Assembly (NCBI GenBank): GCA_916613615.1
Contig: OU744725.1
Span: 9,716,708-9,780,707, forward strand
Direction: 5' to 3'
Source: Steromphala cineraria
Taxonomy: Eukaryota; Mollusca; Gastropoda; Trochida; Trochidae
Length of the DNA: 64,000 bases
A program made the position numbers and the translations under genes. Below, piece after piece: positions 11,963-23,021 of this stretch. The notes under the pieces were generated by a model that was not told where the DNA came from, did no database searches, and was given only the letters and a program-made list of their open reading frames with translations. The stretch's first letter is position 1. Each line of letters opens with the position of its first letter.

Positions 11963-14719
11963 CTAGTAACTGTTGGGAATATTTCCCCAGCTCTCAACAC
12001 AGAACACTGATCCTCCAATATCTTGTGGTGGAGGTATCAGTGCCCGAATATGCGAGAATGGATACCAGCAGCAATCCTTCTTTTTTGGCCATGCAAATGT
12101 TTTCTTCTTTTCACTTCTCTTTTTCATACATTCAACATAAACATCCTTGCGTCCCCAGTCAATTCCTGTGACTACTCCTGGGAATAACTCATTGTCATAA
12201 CTGACAACAACATTCTTCCCAACAGCAAGAGACTCAATTATCTTAGCATATTGAAGCACAATTACTTCTTCCTTTTTTCTTTTCAGCCTGTTTCCTGTAT
12301 TCTGGCCATTCATTTCTCCTGCCTCCTCTCCATTCATTCCTTCTGTCTTCTGTTCATTCATTTCTTCAGTTTTCTGTCGATTCATATCTCCTGCCTCCTG
12401 TCCATTCATATCTCCTGCCTCCTGTCCATTCATGTCTTCTGGCTTCTGTCCATTCATATGTCCTGCCTCCTGTCCATTCATATCTCCTGCCTCCTGTCCA
12501 TTCATATCTCCTGCCTCCTGTCCATTCATATCTCCTGCCTCCAGTCCATTCATATCTCCTGCCTCCTGTCCATTCATATCTCCTGCCTCCTGTCCATTCA
12601 TATGTCCTGCCTCCTGTCCATTCATATCTCCTGCCTCCTGTCCATTCATATCTTCTGCCTCCTGTCCATTCATATCTCCTGTCTCCTGTCCATTCATGTC
12701 TTCTGCCTCCTGTCCATTCATATCTCCTGCCTCCTGTCCATTCATATCTCCTGCCTCCTGTCCATTCATATCTCCTGCCTCCTGTCCATTCATATCTCCT
12801 GCCTCCTGTCCATTCATATCTCCTGCCTCCTGTCCATTCATATGTCCTGCCTCCTGTCCATTCATATCTCCTGCCTCCTGTCCATTCATATCTTCTGCCT
12901 CCTGTCCATTCATATCTCCTGCCTCCTGTCCATTCATGTCTTCTGGCTTCTGTCCATTCATATGTCCTGCCTCCTGTCCATTCATATCTTCTGCCTCCTG
13001 TCCATTCATATCTCCTGCCTCCTGTCCATTCATGTCTTCTGGCTTCTGTCCATTCATTTCTTCTGCCTCCTGTCCATTCATATCTCCTGACTCCTGTCTA
13101 TTCATGTCTTCTGGCTTCTGTCCATTCATTTCTCCTGCCTCCTGTCCATTCATATGTCCTGCCTCCTGTCCATTCATATCTCCTGCCTCCTGTCCATTCA
13201 TGTCTTCTGTCTCCTGTCCATTCATATCTCCTGCCTCCTGTCCATTCATATCTCCTGCCTCCTGTCCATTCATATCTCCTGCCTCCTGTCCATTCATATC
13301 TCCTGCCTCCTGTCCAGTCATGTCTTCTGCCTCCTGTCCATTCATATGTCCTGCCTCCTTTCCATTCATATCTCCTGCCTCCTGTCCATTCATATCTCCT
13401 GCCTCCTGTCCATTCATATCTCCTGCCTCCTGTCCATTCATATCTCCTGCCTCCTGTCCATTCATATCTCCTGCCTCCTGTCCATTCATATCTCCTGCCT
13501 CCTGTCCATTCATATCTCCTGCCTCCTGTCCATTCATGTCTTCTGCCTCCTGTCCATTCATATGTCCTGCCTCCTGTCCATTCATATCTCCTGCCTCCTG
13601 TCTATTCATATCTCCTGCCTCCTGTCCATTCATATATCCTGCCTCCTGTCCATTCATGTCTTCTGTCTCCTGTCCATTCATGTCTTCTGTCTTCTGTCCA
13701 TTCATTTCTCCTGCCTCCTGTCCATTCATTTCTTCTGGCTTCTGTCCATTCATTTCTTCTTCATGTTCCAACTCAACACTATGCACCCTGTCAACTTGTA
13801 AGACAGGCACAAAGTGATTAGCTGTCCAATGTTCATTCACCATGTCAGTCCTTGTTGTACTCCACATTATAACAGCAATGTCATCTTTTGCTCTTATTCT
13901 TGGGTGAACAATTCGATGGAGATGTTGTCGCACCTTTTCACTACCAAGACGAGGGTATGCTGAAAATATGGGCATCTTCAATACTGTTGCAAGTCCAAAC
14001 ATTTGCCACATACTCATGAAGGATTTTGGTTTGGTTATTTTCATCACTTCCTTTCGGTAAACTTTGCGAAAGGCTTTTTCTGAAGGGCGAACACCAGGTT
14101 CCCATTCCTCTGAATACATCCAAAAGGCTTGTTTGGGGTCATCAGCTGCTGCCTTCAGGTTAGTTGTACCATTCCTCAAGAAAGAGCTGTCCAAGTATGT
14201 CTCTTCATTTAGTGCCATTTCAACAGCTAACCGAAGACGAATCTCGGATACTCTGTCAATGGAACCAAATGCAAAAACACTCCCTGAGGAGGGAAGACAA
14301 TCTCCATCTGATCTGACGATTACAGGATACAGAATCTGATCACCAGGGGTATCATTAGGAAGGAAGTTCAATGCTAACTGATCAACTGTCAAATGGGTTT
14401 CCAGTATTGTTCTTGTGGATCCTTCCATATCTGGTAGCTTAAGCTTCTCACACTTTGATTTCAGTTCCGCAAAGGATCTACTCCTACCCAATTGCTGAAG
14501 ATGATATTCGTACATGTCAGCAGTGACTTCTGGAGCAGGAATCTGTGGTGCACTTTCAGAGTTGCATCTTTCATTGTCAGGTTGATATCCAGGTCCACTG
14601 TTTCCTGTTCCTGTTTCATGCATGGATTCATCTGTACCTTTCTCAACATTTGCTCTGTTTCTTTTTCTCCCTTTTTGATAAGGAAATGTGAACTTCTTCC
14701 ATGCATGTTCTTTGTGCAT
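11963..14719 (-). CDS. OTU-like cysteine protease protein with long acidic octapeptide repeat (transposon gene)
   Basis: This 918-codon open frame is the main coding part of the 7-kb transposon. Residues 130-310 look like an OTU-type cysteine protease fold: SDGDC places Asp138 and the candidate nucleophile Cys141, and NHFVPVL places a candidate general base at His302. Residues 321-810 are about 61 tandem copies of an acidic octapeptide, typically MNGQEAGD. Residues 811-918 form a compact domain (VVVSYDNELFPGVVTGI, then FAWP and WYPFSHI) resembling the C-terminal SH3/Tudor-like module of other invertebrate transposon-linked proteins. The first ATG of this frame is probably not the true start: 14748-14984 likely supplies the N-terminus through a short intron or a frameshift. 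OTU enzymes usually cleave ubiquitin or polyproteins; here the substrate is unknown. The intact catalytic residues and uninterrupted frame suggest recent function. Confidence 0.8.
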   Translation of the reverse strand: MHKEHAWKKFTFPYQKGRKRNRANVEKGTDESMHETGTGNSGPGYQPDNERCNSESAPQIPAPEVTADMYEYHLQQLGRSRSFAELKSKCEKLKLPDMEGSTRTILETHLTVDQLALNFLPNDTPGDQILYPVIVRSDGDCLPSSGSVFAFGSIDRVSEIRLRLAVEMALNEETYLDSSFLRNGTTNLKAAADDPKQAFWMYSEEWEPGVRPSEKAFRKVYRKEVMKITKPKSFMSMWQMFGLATVLKMPIFSAYPRLGSEKVRQHLHRIVHPRIRAKDDIAVIMWSTTRTDMVNEHWTANHFVPVLQVDRVHSVELEHEEEMNGQKPEEMNGQEAGEMNGQKTEDMNGQETEDMNGQEAGYMNGQEAGDMNRQEAGDMNGQEAGHMNGQEAEDMNGQEAGDMNGQEAGDMNGQEAGDMNGQEAGDMNGQEAGDMNGQEAGDMNGQEAGDMNGKEAGHMNGQEAEDMTGQEAGDMNGQEAGDMNGQEAGDMNGQEAGDMNGQETEDMNGQEAGDMNGQEAGHMNGQEAGEMNGQKPEDMNRQESGDMNGQEAEEMNGQKPEDMNGQEAGDMNGQEAEDMNGQEAGHMNGQKPEDMNGQEAGDMNGQEAEDMNGQEAGDMNGQEAGHMNGQEAGDMNGQEAGDMNGQEAGDMNGQEAGDMNGQEAGDMNGQEAEDMNGQETGDMNGQEAEDMNGQEAGDMNGQEAGHMNGQEAGDMNGQEAGDMNGLEAGDMNGQEAGDMNGQEAGDMNGQEAGHMNGQKPEDMNGQEAGDMNGQEAGDMNRQKTEEMNEQKTEGMNGEEAGEMNGQNTGNRLKRKKEEVIVLQYAKIIESLAVGKNVVVSYDNELFPGVVTGIDWGRKDVYVECMKKRSEKKKTFAWPKKKDCCWYPFSHIRALIPPPQDIGGSVFCVESWGNIPNSY
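12290..13757 (-). repeat. 24-bp coding minisatellite, about 61 units
   Basis: A 24-bp unit (plus-strand consensus TCTCCTGCCTCCTGTCCATT plus CATA) is repeated head to tail without frame loss. Variation is mostly in the last two codons, giving endings such as AGD, AGH, AED, KPED and TED. Because 24 is divisible by three and the unit lacks stops on the other strand, two long antisense open frames arise as artefacts. Confidence 0.95.
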
Positions 14720-14747
14720 ACTGCTGCCATCACAAAAGCAACTGACA

Positions 14748-14984
14748 TCACAGGATTTCCACTGGTGATCTTGTGAAAATCTGATGTAGCTTTAGGGTAC
14801 CTGGAACAGTGGGAAGTCCTTTGTGTTCCCTTGGAGTCATCGAAGATATTAACTTCCTTTTTCCATCTGCCTTTTCTTTCTCATACTTCATCCTGGACTT
14901 TCTGAGATACTCTTGGCGCTTTTGGGGATTGGCATCTCTTCTTTGCCTATATTTTCTCTGTTTTTCAGCCGCAGTAAGCGCCAT
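14748..14984 (-). CDS. Basic N-terminal segment of the OTU transposon gene (probable first exon)
   Basis: The frame opens further upstream at 15008, but the ATG at 14984 starts MALTAAEKQRKYRQRRDANP, a basic, alpha-helical opening that I associate with N-termini of many invertebrate transposon-encoded proteins. A stop (TGA) ends the frame at 14748-14750, just before the 918-codon frame in another phase. A possible donor CCAG/GTACCC and nearby AG acceptors (for example ATGTCAG) would remove an intron of about 60 bp, but a simple frameshift in this copy is equally possible. The segment probably binds nucleic acid (inference). It is cut from the same messenger as 11963-14719 by position and orientation. 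Confidence 0.6.
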   Translation of the reverse strand: MALTAAEKQRKYRQRRDANPQKRQEYLRKSRMKYEKEKADGKRKLISSMTPREHKGLPTVPGTLKLHQIFTRSPVEIL

Positions 14985-15204
14985 GCTGAAAAGGAAATGA
15001 ATGAACATTAGTATAAATTGAACATTTTTAGTACCTGATCACATTGTCTATAACTTGCTTCACCAAGTGATCTGACTTGTTATTTTTAAAAGATTTAATT
15101 CTATAATAACTATGTATGAAAACTATTAAACTAATAGGAAACAATTTTAAATCAAAACGTTATTTAGTTTGTTTTTTGTTTGATCAGTGTGACAATTAAT
15201 GTTT

Positions 15205-16770
15205 TGATTTGTCAGTGATGTTACCATTAGTAATGGAATAGATTACACATTTTTAAGATCAACATATGTCCAATGACTAATCAATTAACCAAAATTGAAC
15301 TATCTCAATGAATTATAAAAATGTTAATGAGAATCTAGTGCAATTAAACGTATCATATGTTTTATTTTAACTAAAGATTGGTCAGTGATATGACTATTTT
15401 TGTCAGTGATGTTACCACAATTAAGAAAAAACATTAAACCTCTTAAATTTAGATAATTTATTGCTGTAATACATCACAAATATGAATAAAGTTCACCATA
15501 ATTCATCTCAATAATAATAATAATAATAATCAAATTATGGTAAATAAATATCGCAATACAGCTGATGATTTGTCAGTGATGTGACTATTTCTGTCAGTGA
15601 TGTTACCATAATTAATGTAAAACCTTGTAACTTTTGAAATTTAAATTATATTTCCTTGTTGTAATAACTATCATAAACATGAATAAATGTAACTATTAAA
15701 TAACATAATAATAATAATGAGAAATTAAAGGGAATAAATATATCATATTTTAACTGGATATTTGTCAGTGATGTGACTATTTCTGTCAGTGATGTTACCA
15801 TAATTAATGTAAAACCTTGTAACTTTTGAAATTTAAATTATATTTCCTTGTTGTAATAACTATCATAAACATGAATAAATGTAACTATTATATAACATAA
15901 TAATAATAATGAGAAATTAAAGGGAATAAATACATCATATTTTAACTGGATATTTGTCAGTGATGTGACTATTTCTGTCAGTGATGTTACCATAATTAAT
16001 GTAAAACCTTGTAACTTTTGAAATTTAAATTATATTTCCTTGTTGTAATAACTATCATAAACATGAATAAATGCAACTTTTATATAACATAATAATAATA
16101 ATGAGAAATTAAAGGGAATAAATATATTCCATTTTAACTGGATATTTGTCAGTGATGTGACTATTTCTGTCAGTGATGTTACCATAATTAATGTAAAACC
16201 TTGTAAATTTTGAAATTTACATTAAAATTTCATTTTATAATAAATATCATAAACATAAATAAATGTAACCATGATATATCTTACTAATAATAATGAGAAA
16301 TTTAAGGAAATTAAGTATATCATATATTAACTGACAATTTGTCAGTGATGTGACTATTTCTGTCAGTGATGTTACTTTTTTAATGGTAACATCACTGACG
16401 GTAACATCACTGAGGACTTTTAAGTAAAGTGTTCAGTATGAACAATGGTTGCTCCCTAGAAAGAAATTCAAGGCGTCAAGTGCTAGTGCCTCACAATGGC
16501 AAATTGCATCTGTAGCCAAATTAATTTTTTAAAATGTACATTTTTTGAAAACATGGTAACATCACTGACACTAATAAAAGGTACTCATTAAGTGTACTTA
16601 CCTTTTAAGTTTATGTTGAGCTCAATTTCATTCAAACATCATTAAGGCCACATGCTTCATCAAGAACAGGAAGTGCTTTATGGGAGAGATCATTATTTCT
16701 CCCTGATCTAAGAGAGATAACTCTTTCACCCACAATAATTGTACATAGTAACATCACTGACACAAATCTG
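15205..16770. repeat. Right subterminal array of TGTCAGTGATGTTACC motifs
   Basis: These are the same 16-bp motif as in the left arm, here mostly reversed. They occur in pairs about 21 bp apart, the first of each pair reading TGTCAGTGATGTGACT. Near the outer end several copies flip to forward (about 16385, 16400, 16555 and 16747), mirroring the flipped outermost copy on the left. Confidence 0.9.
15380..16375 (+). repeat. About 192-bp tandem repeats in the right arm, five to six units
   Basis: Motif pairs start at 15380, 15571, 15763, 15955, 16147 and 16340, giving spacings of 191-193 bp. The three central units are almost identical, including ATAATAATAATGAGAAATTAAAG; the outer ones are more diverged. 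This is recent local amplification within the transposon arm. No coding content. Confidence 0.9.
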
Positions 16771-17110
16771 TGTTAGCGTGTTCTAATTAAAATATTTTAA
16801 TAATTAACCGGTCAATAATTAATTTAATCAATTTATTTGGATTATGAACCAATTCTGTTCAGATTTCACCCATGAAAAGTATGTTTTTTCCATGAAGAGC
16901 AGTATATTTATCAATGTTAATGGTGACCGCTGATCTTTGTTAGTTCAATAAAGTACAAAATATTGGTACTTAATTGGCTCAAAATACACAAATATCGCAC
17001 AAATTAAAGAATTTATTATTCTAACTTTTTCAAACAAGTTAGATACACCTGTAGAAATCGCATTTGGGGTGAAAAAAACACTAAAATATAATTAAAAAAT
17101 CCTGTTAGTA

Positions 17111-17138
17111 AAATTGCTCCATTTTTTGAGAATGACCC
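17111..17138 (-). repeat. Right terminal inverted repeat of the 7-kb transposon
   Basis: Exact reverse complement of 10131-10158, followed by ATCT. Confidence 0.85.
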
Positions 17139-17142
17139 ATCT

Positions 17143-20100
17143 ATCTTTTCTGCTTCATGATAAGTTTGAAATAGTTGTTAAGATGTATCCACAAATCAAG
17201 AATGAACATTTACGAATATCAACCAAGTTATAAGTTTCATATTGTTTGTATTATATCCTAAAAGGTGTCACTCTCAGATAGAGACTAACATAATCATGAT
17301 AATGATAAAACTGGTTCTTTAAGAACACTATTCTATATCGGGGTAACAATAAATCTACATCTTATCAAGATACAACAATTACTAACAAAAGCCTTGAATA
17401 TATAAATTGTCTGTCCTCATAAAGCTATCAGTTCGGAATTCAAATCCTGAACTACTCAATGTAAAACATAATTTGAACTTTACCCAAAAAATGCATTGTA
17501 ATGAAATTTTAGCGCATCTTAAAAGAAAGATGGTTTTATTCTTGTCTATTTAAAAAATTACCCTCCTCAAAGGCTGTATATCTTTTTATGACCCTCATCT
17601 AGAAACCCACGGACCATCCTCCTGTAAGATATGACCAGTCCCTTACTTACAGTTGTAATGTATTATTCTGCTTGTTGGTCTGACGAATCCCGTTCGCTAA
17701 ACGATACAGGATCAATCAGACCTTCAATGTTAAATTTATGTGCAACTGTATCACTTATTAAAAAAGCGTTTACATGTAGATAGCTTTCAAGAACACTTGG
17801 CAGATCAGAATCTATAGTTGACTAGTGGTAAATGGTTAAAATAATAAGGTTTGAATGTGAATGTAGAGGACAAAACACAATATATATTTTTCTGTATGTG
17901 GTAATTGTTTTTATGTGTTTGATGCTAGAATAAGCAAAGGAAACTTCACGACGAAGATTTGTTTCTGAAGAAGCGCAAATGAGGTCAAATACACAAAAGG
18001 AGAATCACAACATAAACTAATTAATGAATTGAACAAATACAGTGCAATCGTTCTTGATAACTGTGGCTGAAGAAACATTCTCTTTGTGCCACCACGTATT
18101 GCTTTCAATATCACTCTGTAGTTTAAACGCATTTAATATTAAACTGTTTACCCAGTCAATGATGTTTTTTGATATCTAGGATATATAGGATGAAGAAAAT
18201 TACGATTACGTTGATGAAGCTGGAAAACAAGCAAAAGTAAACATTAGAAAGTTTATCGGCATATCGCTTAAGTGAATTTATATGACTCTCTTGCAGGATA
18301 AGGTTTATTTTACATTTAAGAAAACACGTTGAATCTCAGCAGTTCTGTGTCCGATAGATGAAAACATTTGCTACATTTCTATATTGTTATTTACCAATTT
18401 ACTCCTACTGAACTAGAAAGCTCATCTTTAACCTCAATTTGAGTAAACCTTATATTAATTTGGCAACCGAGTCCAGAATGCAAACATTAATTTCCCTATT
18501 TGCCCGTAAAACTTTTTTTGGAGCTTTTTAACAGTGTCATGTTTTCATACTTATGTTCTTCTGGTTTAACTTAGAACTTACTATCGGGAGATATTTCCAT
18601 AGAGTAGTTCATATTATTCATTCTTCCTTAATGTTACAATTTTGACATGTTATGTAAATTTTATCACTTTAAATTGCCAAAAAAATAGAATGGAAGAACT
18701 CATAAAAAACTCGTTATCATTTCATAAACGTGAATATACTTAATTGTTATCGATATGATTTATTTATATATGTAATATGAACTGCTATTTTTGGTGCATA
18801 TGATGAATTACTGATCAAATTATGACAATAATCATTATTATATAATGATAAGGATTCAACCATACACCAATATCCCTGTTTCCAGGAATATTAACAGTAT
18901 TGAAATAATGAAAAGCTACCTTAGCAGTTCCGGCAGTTAATTCTTATTCTTAACCCCAGAACGTTAGAAAAAAACTCAAGAAATAATCAGAGACGAACAA
19001 GTTAAAAAAAAGACTCAATTGTATTATTGGTTGAACTGAATTTATCCCTGTGCGTTGTGATTATTTCTTACTTGTTGAAGTTCGGCAAAAAACACAATTG
19101 CTTAGTAGCAAACTTTTTTCTTAATTCAATTAAAATAAAACACTTGGCACGTTGACATAAAAGGTTTCTCTGTAAAGAATCTGAGGAAATGAAAAGATCC
19201 TTTTGTAATCTTTTTCATTTGTTTCAATTATAAATCTTATTTTTACATTTTAAAACATTGCAACAAACCCAAGCGAAGCCAAAAGAGCTAACAGTAATAT
19301 CATAGAATTTGAAAATTATCCATATTTAAATAATGTGAAAATTCAAATAGAATTATAATGATTTTTCATATAAAAGAGAAGGGATAAAAGCTGTTATTAA
19401 GCAGATAAGTAACAAAGGACTTAAATTACTTAACAAGTTGTGTTAAATAAAAATAATTCACTGTGTACAATAGGTTATTTGATCGAATGAAGAAGATTAA
19501 TTTGATACCATTGGATATTCATAAGATTATTAGATTGCAAAATGTTCAGTTCTTATACATCTACATTTAAAAAAAGAAGTTAAATCAAGTATTTTGTTGA
19601 TTTCACAAATGCCAATTTAAAAGTTGTTCATTATTCTATTCAGTGAAATGACAAAGTACCAGGCATTTTTAAAATATAATTTTTGATAATGTGATTTTCA
19701 AAACAAACCAAGAAATGACCTTTCAACCCTCTCATCTATTTCACATATGTGTGATGGTTTTTCATAGATATACAATAATGTATATAACATCAAGATCAAG
19801 AAAAAATGTATTATGTATTAGAAAAACAGAACTGGTGGATACATTTAATTTTGAACAGACGGAATAATCATACCATCCATATTATTGCCTCTTAACATTT
19901 TTTTCTCAAAGGGCATACCATTCTCTCCTCAAATAGGTAGTGACACAATGTTGATAGAAACTATATTTCAACAACACCAGTTTGCGAGCTCTGGAACCCT
20001 CGTTGGTTGTGATCAAAGACCAATCAACAATGCTGTTTAACTTGCAAACGGCTTGTTGTGCCGATTTGTTTTACCACTAAAGGAACTTACCAGAAGCCTT

Positions 20101-20566
20101 ATCAAAACAGAGGTTGGATTGAAATATGTCAATTGAGATCAACCTTTGAGAAGAAGGTCAGATGGAATATGTAGCAATGCTAATTACAGAAATATTCACT
20201 TGTGCATAAATAATTAAATTAAAGGTCAAAGTATGAAATCAAATTGACAATTTTCACGAGACGTCATGTTTGATTCACAAATAATCAACTCAACCTTCTG
20301 CTTCTGGCTTCGTTCATTAACTGCGAACTAGTAGGTAATCTTCATCAAGCTTCCAATCGTTTCTCTCTTCTAATCAATCTCCTGGTTAATTAACTCACTA
20401 TTCACTAACTGTTAGTGTCCTCTATCCATCGTGTTTCTATTCCTTTTACATGTTTACCTAATGTTGCGATATCATCCTTATGTTTTGTCTCTGTTTCTTT
20501 TAGTAATGAATAAAAAACAATTAAGTTTTTAGAATTTATTACTCTATTTATTTATATATATACATT
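17143..20566. other. Non-coding; duplication copy A, partners at 32.45-33.8 kb
   Basis: 18190-18560 aligns with 32455-32800 (for example GATGAAAACATTTGCTACATT and TTAATTTGGCAACC in both). 20195-20510 aligns with 33515-33790 (GATTCACAAATAAT, TTCTGGCTTC, CATTAACT). The remaining sequence shows no gene or bounded repeat. Confidence 0.55.
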
Positions 20567-20929
20567 TTAAAGGGGCAGTAGCACGTTTATTGGATATATT
20601 TATATTTTAAATATTTTACTGATGATTGTAAGTTAATGCTAAATGTATTATTTTGACAGTGTCAAAAATCTCATTACACAAGCCAGTCATCCATATTTAG
20701 AGGACAAAGTATGAAGATTCACATAAAATCCATTGGCGGCCATTTTTTTGAATACCTTTAATTATTTAGTGTATGGAAAGGGAATCGCATGGCTTAACTT
20801 TACGTTATATGTTTGAATTATAACTGCTTCATTTAGTTTAAATACATTGTCTTTCAATTGGAACCATAAATTTTCATTTTCCTGACATCACCTTATATTC
20901 CCCCTAAAAACGTGCTACTGCCCCTTTAA
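20567..20929 (-). mobile_element. TTAA MITE (GGGGCAGTAGCACG family), copy 2
   Basis: TTAA-bounded and full length, inverted relative to copy 1: the ACATCACCTTATATTCCCCC side lies at the right. Termini AGGGGCAGTAGCACGTTT and AACGTGCTACTGCCCCT are intact. Confidence 0.9.
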
Positions 20930-21250
20930 AAGTAGGAATGTACTTTGAGTATTTATAGTGGTAAGAAAAGAGAGATTGTAACTGAAAGGTCAGATCAAGT
21001 AAAATGACTGCCATGACTTGAGAATCAAAATACATTAAAAAAGATTGGTCATCAGGAACTTTAAAGGCAAGAAAAAAAAACAATTACTAGTAAAGATAAC
21101 ATGAGACAGTGCATTTGTACTCAGAACTGATAATAAAGATCTTCTTGACGGGATAAGCGAGATAGTCTACTGCAACTTACTGTTGCAATGGGATAGACTT
21201 TTGCAATAGTTTTGAATTAAAGTGCATGTGCTTTGATTCCAAAGGGTTTT
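20930..21250. other. Non-coding; duplication copy A
   Basis: 20990-21160 aligns with 35075-35260, including AGATCAAGTAA and GACAGTGCA(T/G)TTGTACTCAGAAC. No gene is supported. Confidence 0.5.
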
Positions 21251-21601
21251 CTAAACGGACAGTAGCACGTTTTTTGATAATTTTATATTTCAATTTTTTC
21301 ACTGATAATTTAAAATCAATACTAAATGTATTATTTTGATAGTGTCAAAAATCGCATTACACAAGCCAATCATCCATAGTCAGAGGGCACAGTATGAAGA
21401 TTTACATAAAATCCATTGGCGGCGATTTTGTGTGAACACCTTTAATTCATTTTGTGAAAGAAACAGGAATCGCATTGCTAAACTTTACGTTATATATTTG
21501 AATTATAACTGATCCATTCAGTTAAAATACATTATCTTTCAATTGTCCTTTTCCTTACATCACCTTATATTCCCCCTAGCAGCGTGATACTGTCCCTTTA
21601 A
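21251..21601 (-). mobile_element. TTAA MITE (GGGGCAGTAGCACG family), copy 3, decayed
   Basis: The left terminus is mutated (CTAAACGGACAGTAGCACG) and the right reads GCGTGATACTGTCCCTTTAA. Internal substitutions and a small deletion near the right end make it older than copies 2 and 5. Confidence 0.85.
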
Positions 21602-21904
21602 AGAATCACGGGTTTGATGAAACAAGATTTGCCATTGTGTACCATATTTACCAGTGTGCGAATCAGATATCACCTGGAAGGTATTTTGAAATAAAGTTTA
21701 TTAAGATTGTATAAATAGTTTGTTATAATCATTATAAATTATTTCTCATCCAGGAAAAACAATCAAAACTATTAATAGTTTACCTTATTTCCGATGCATC
21801 GGCTGTGTTTTCATGTTCAAGATCAAGAGCTGACTCTTGTAATGCATCGATAGTTATGATATTATGATAATACAGAATATATTTTTTATAAAAAGTGATG
21901 CTCT

Positions 21905-22265
21905 CATTCTCTCCCCACAGACGCAAATTAAGTCATGAAATGTTGATACAGCCTCTGTTATATTACGCCGAAATCCGTGGGTTACGGCAGTTTCCCTGGC
22001 GAAAAAAAACCATTTCACCACAATCCATTTGAATTTCTTAAACTAATGACAACGTTTCTCGCGTGGAAAGTGTGGTTCATATCATAACGCTTTTGCCATG
22101 ATTCAGTAGCCAAAATGATGATTTTAGAACAGCGTTGCTGATTGCACAACTAACTTTGATTGTCTCCAATCAGGCATCTCCCATTGTATCCCACAAAGTG
22201 GGCGTAAGATAACAGAGGCAGTATCAACATTTCATGACTTCACCTGCCTCTGTGGGGAGAGAATG
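21905..22265. mobile_element. 361-bp MITE with 8-bp target duplication (hAT-like)
   Basis: Terminal inverted repeats start CATTCTCTCCCCACAGA and extend with few mismatches through TCATGAAATGTTGATAC and CTCTGTTAT. Flanks are GATGCTCT (21897-21904) and GATGCTAT (22266-22273), a 7/8 match suggesting an 8-bp duplication as made by hAT-type transposases. A related copy lies at 58635-59934. No coding sequence. Confidence 0.8.
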
Positions 22266-22273
22266 GATGCTAT

Positions 22274-22695
22274 TCAGAACAAAAGAAACTTTAATATCTC
22301 CGTGTTTGTATGTTTTATATATTTATGAAATATATAAAATTGTCAATCAAAAATAATAATATTTCTGTATTGGATTACAGGATCTCGATTTCAGGTCATG
22401 AAATATGGACACAGACTTAACATAAATTGAAATAAGAGCTTTATTACAATTCTTCCAATGTAGCTGACCCTGATTAGATATTAATTTTACAAATTGTAAT
22501 TCATCAAGATAATAAGATGTTATTTGAACTTTACAAATAGACGTTCTGTAAACCTGGAAAGATAAATTAAATTTCGAAAAAGAATAATAATGTTAGGTTG
22601 ATGTTGTAAGATATTAAAACTGCATTACAATATAAGTTTAATATGAACAACAAGTTATATCTTTGAGCTAGGAGGACAAATGATCTTGCTTTGTG
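22274..22695. other. Non-coding; duplication copy A, partner of 36.66-36.95 kb
   Basis: GTTAGGTTGATGTTGT, AAGTTTAAT and AATGATCTTGCTTTGTGTT occur in the same order at 22590-22697 and 36810-36945. The copy A side is interrupted by a MITE exactly after the last block. Confidence 0.6.
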
Positions 22696-22912
22696 TTAAA
22701 GGGTTAGTAGGACGTTTTTTGAAAATTTTATATTTTCAATATTTCACTTTATGTAAGAAAAAGGAATCACATGACTGATCTTTACATGATGTATTTGATT
22801 TATTACTGCTTCATTTAGTTTAGATATATTGTCTTTCAATTGGAACCATTTATTTTTCATTTTCCTGACATCACCTTACATTCCCCATAAAATCGTGCTA
22901 CTGCCCCTTTCA
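22696..22912 (-). mobile_element. TTAA MITE (GGGGCAGTAGCACG family), copy 4, internally deleted
   Basis: The left end is mutated (TTAAAGGGTTAGTAGGACG) and the right end has TTCA instead of TTAA. About 145 bp of the interior are missing compared with full copies. Confidence 0.85.
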
Positions 22913-23021
22913 GAGGTTGAGTATGAATAGTTCTGAAAAAAGTAATTGCTGTGAAGAGAGAACCAAATTAGATAATCTGTCTCGGCTGTAAATTATGTTC
23001 GCAATAGTATATCAATCCACA

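Larger units (their letters stand above)
10131..17138. mobile_element. 7-kb DNA transposon carrying an OTU-domain gene
   Basis: The element is delimited by 28-bp perfect inverted repeats (10131-10158 and 17111-17138, beginning GGGTCATTCTCAAAAAATGG). Identical 4-bp flanks ATCT (10127-10130 and 17139-17142) are a plausible target duplication. Both arms are packed with copies of GGTAACATCACTGACA, mainly forward on the left and reverse on the right. The only substantial gene (11963-14984, minus) lies between the arms. No DDE transposase, helicase, polymerase or integrase is recognisable. The superfamily is unknown to me; 4-bp duplications and subterminal repeats occur in several cut-and-paste groups. 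Duplication copy B lacks this element, so it arrived after the segmental duplication. Confidence 0.8.

Noticed and set aside
12251..13817. Long plus-strand open frames (279, 461 and 215 codons) rich in Cys, Ser, Ile and Pro
   Set aside because: They are antisense readings of the 24-bp minisatellite in the OTU protein gene; a period divisible by three keeps them open without coding meaning.
15380..16375. Regular repeats resembling a CRISPR array
   Set aside because: Units are about 192 bp tandem copies with similar, not unique, spacers, within a eukaryotic transposon.
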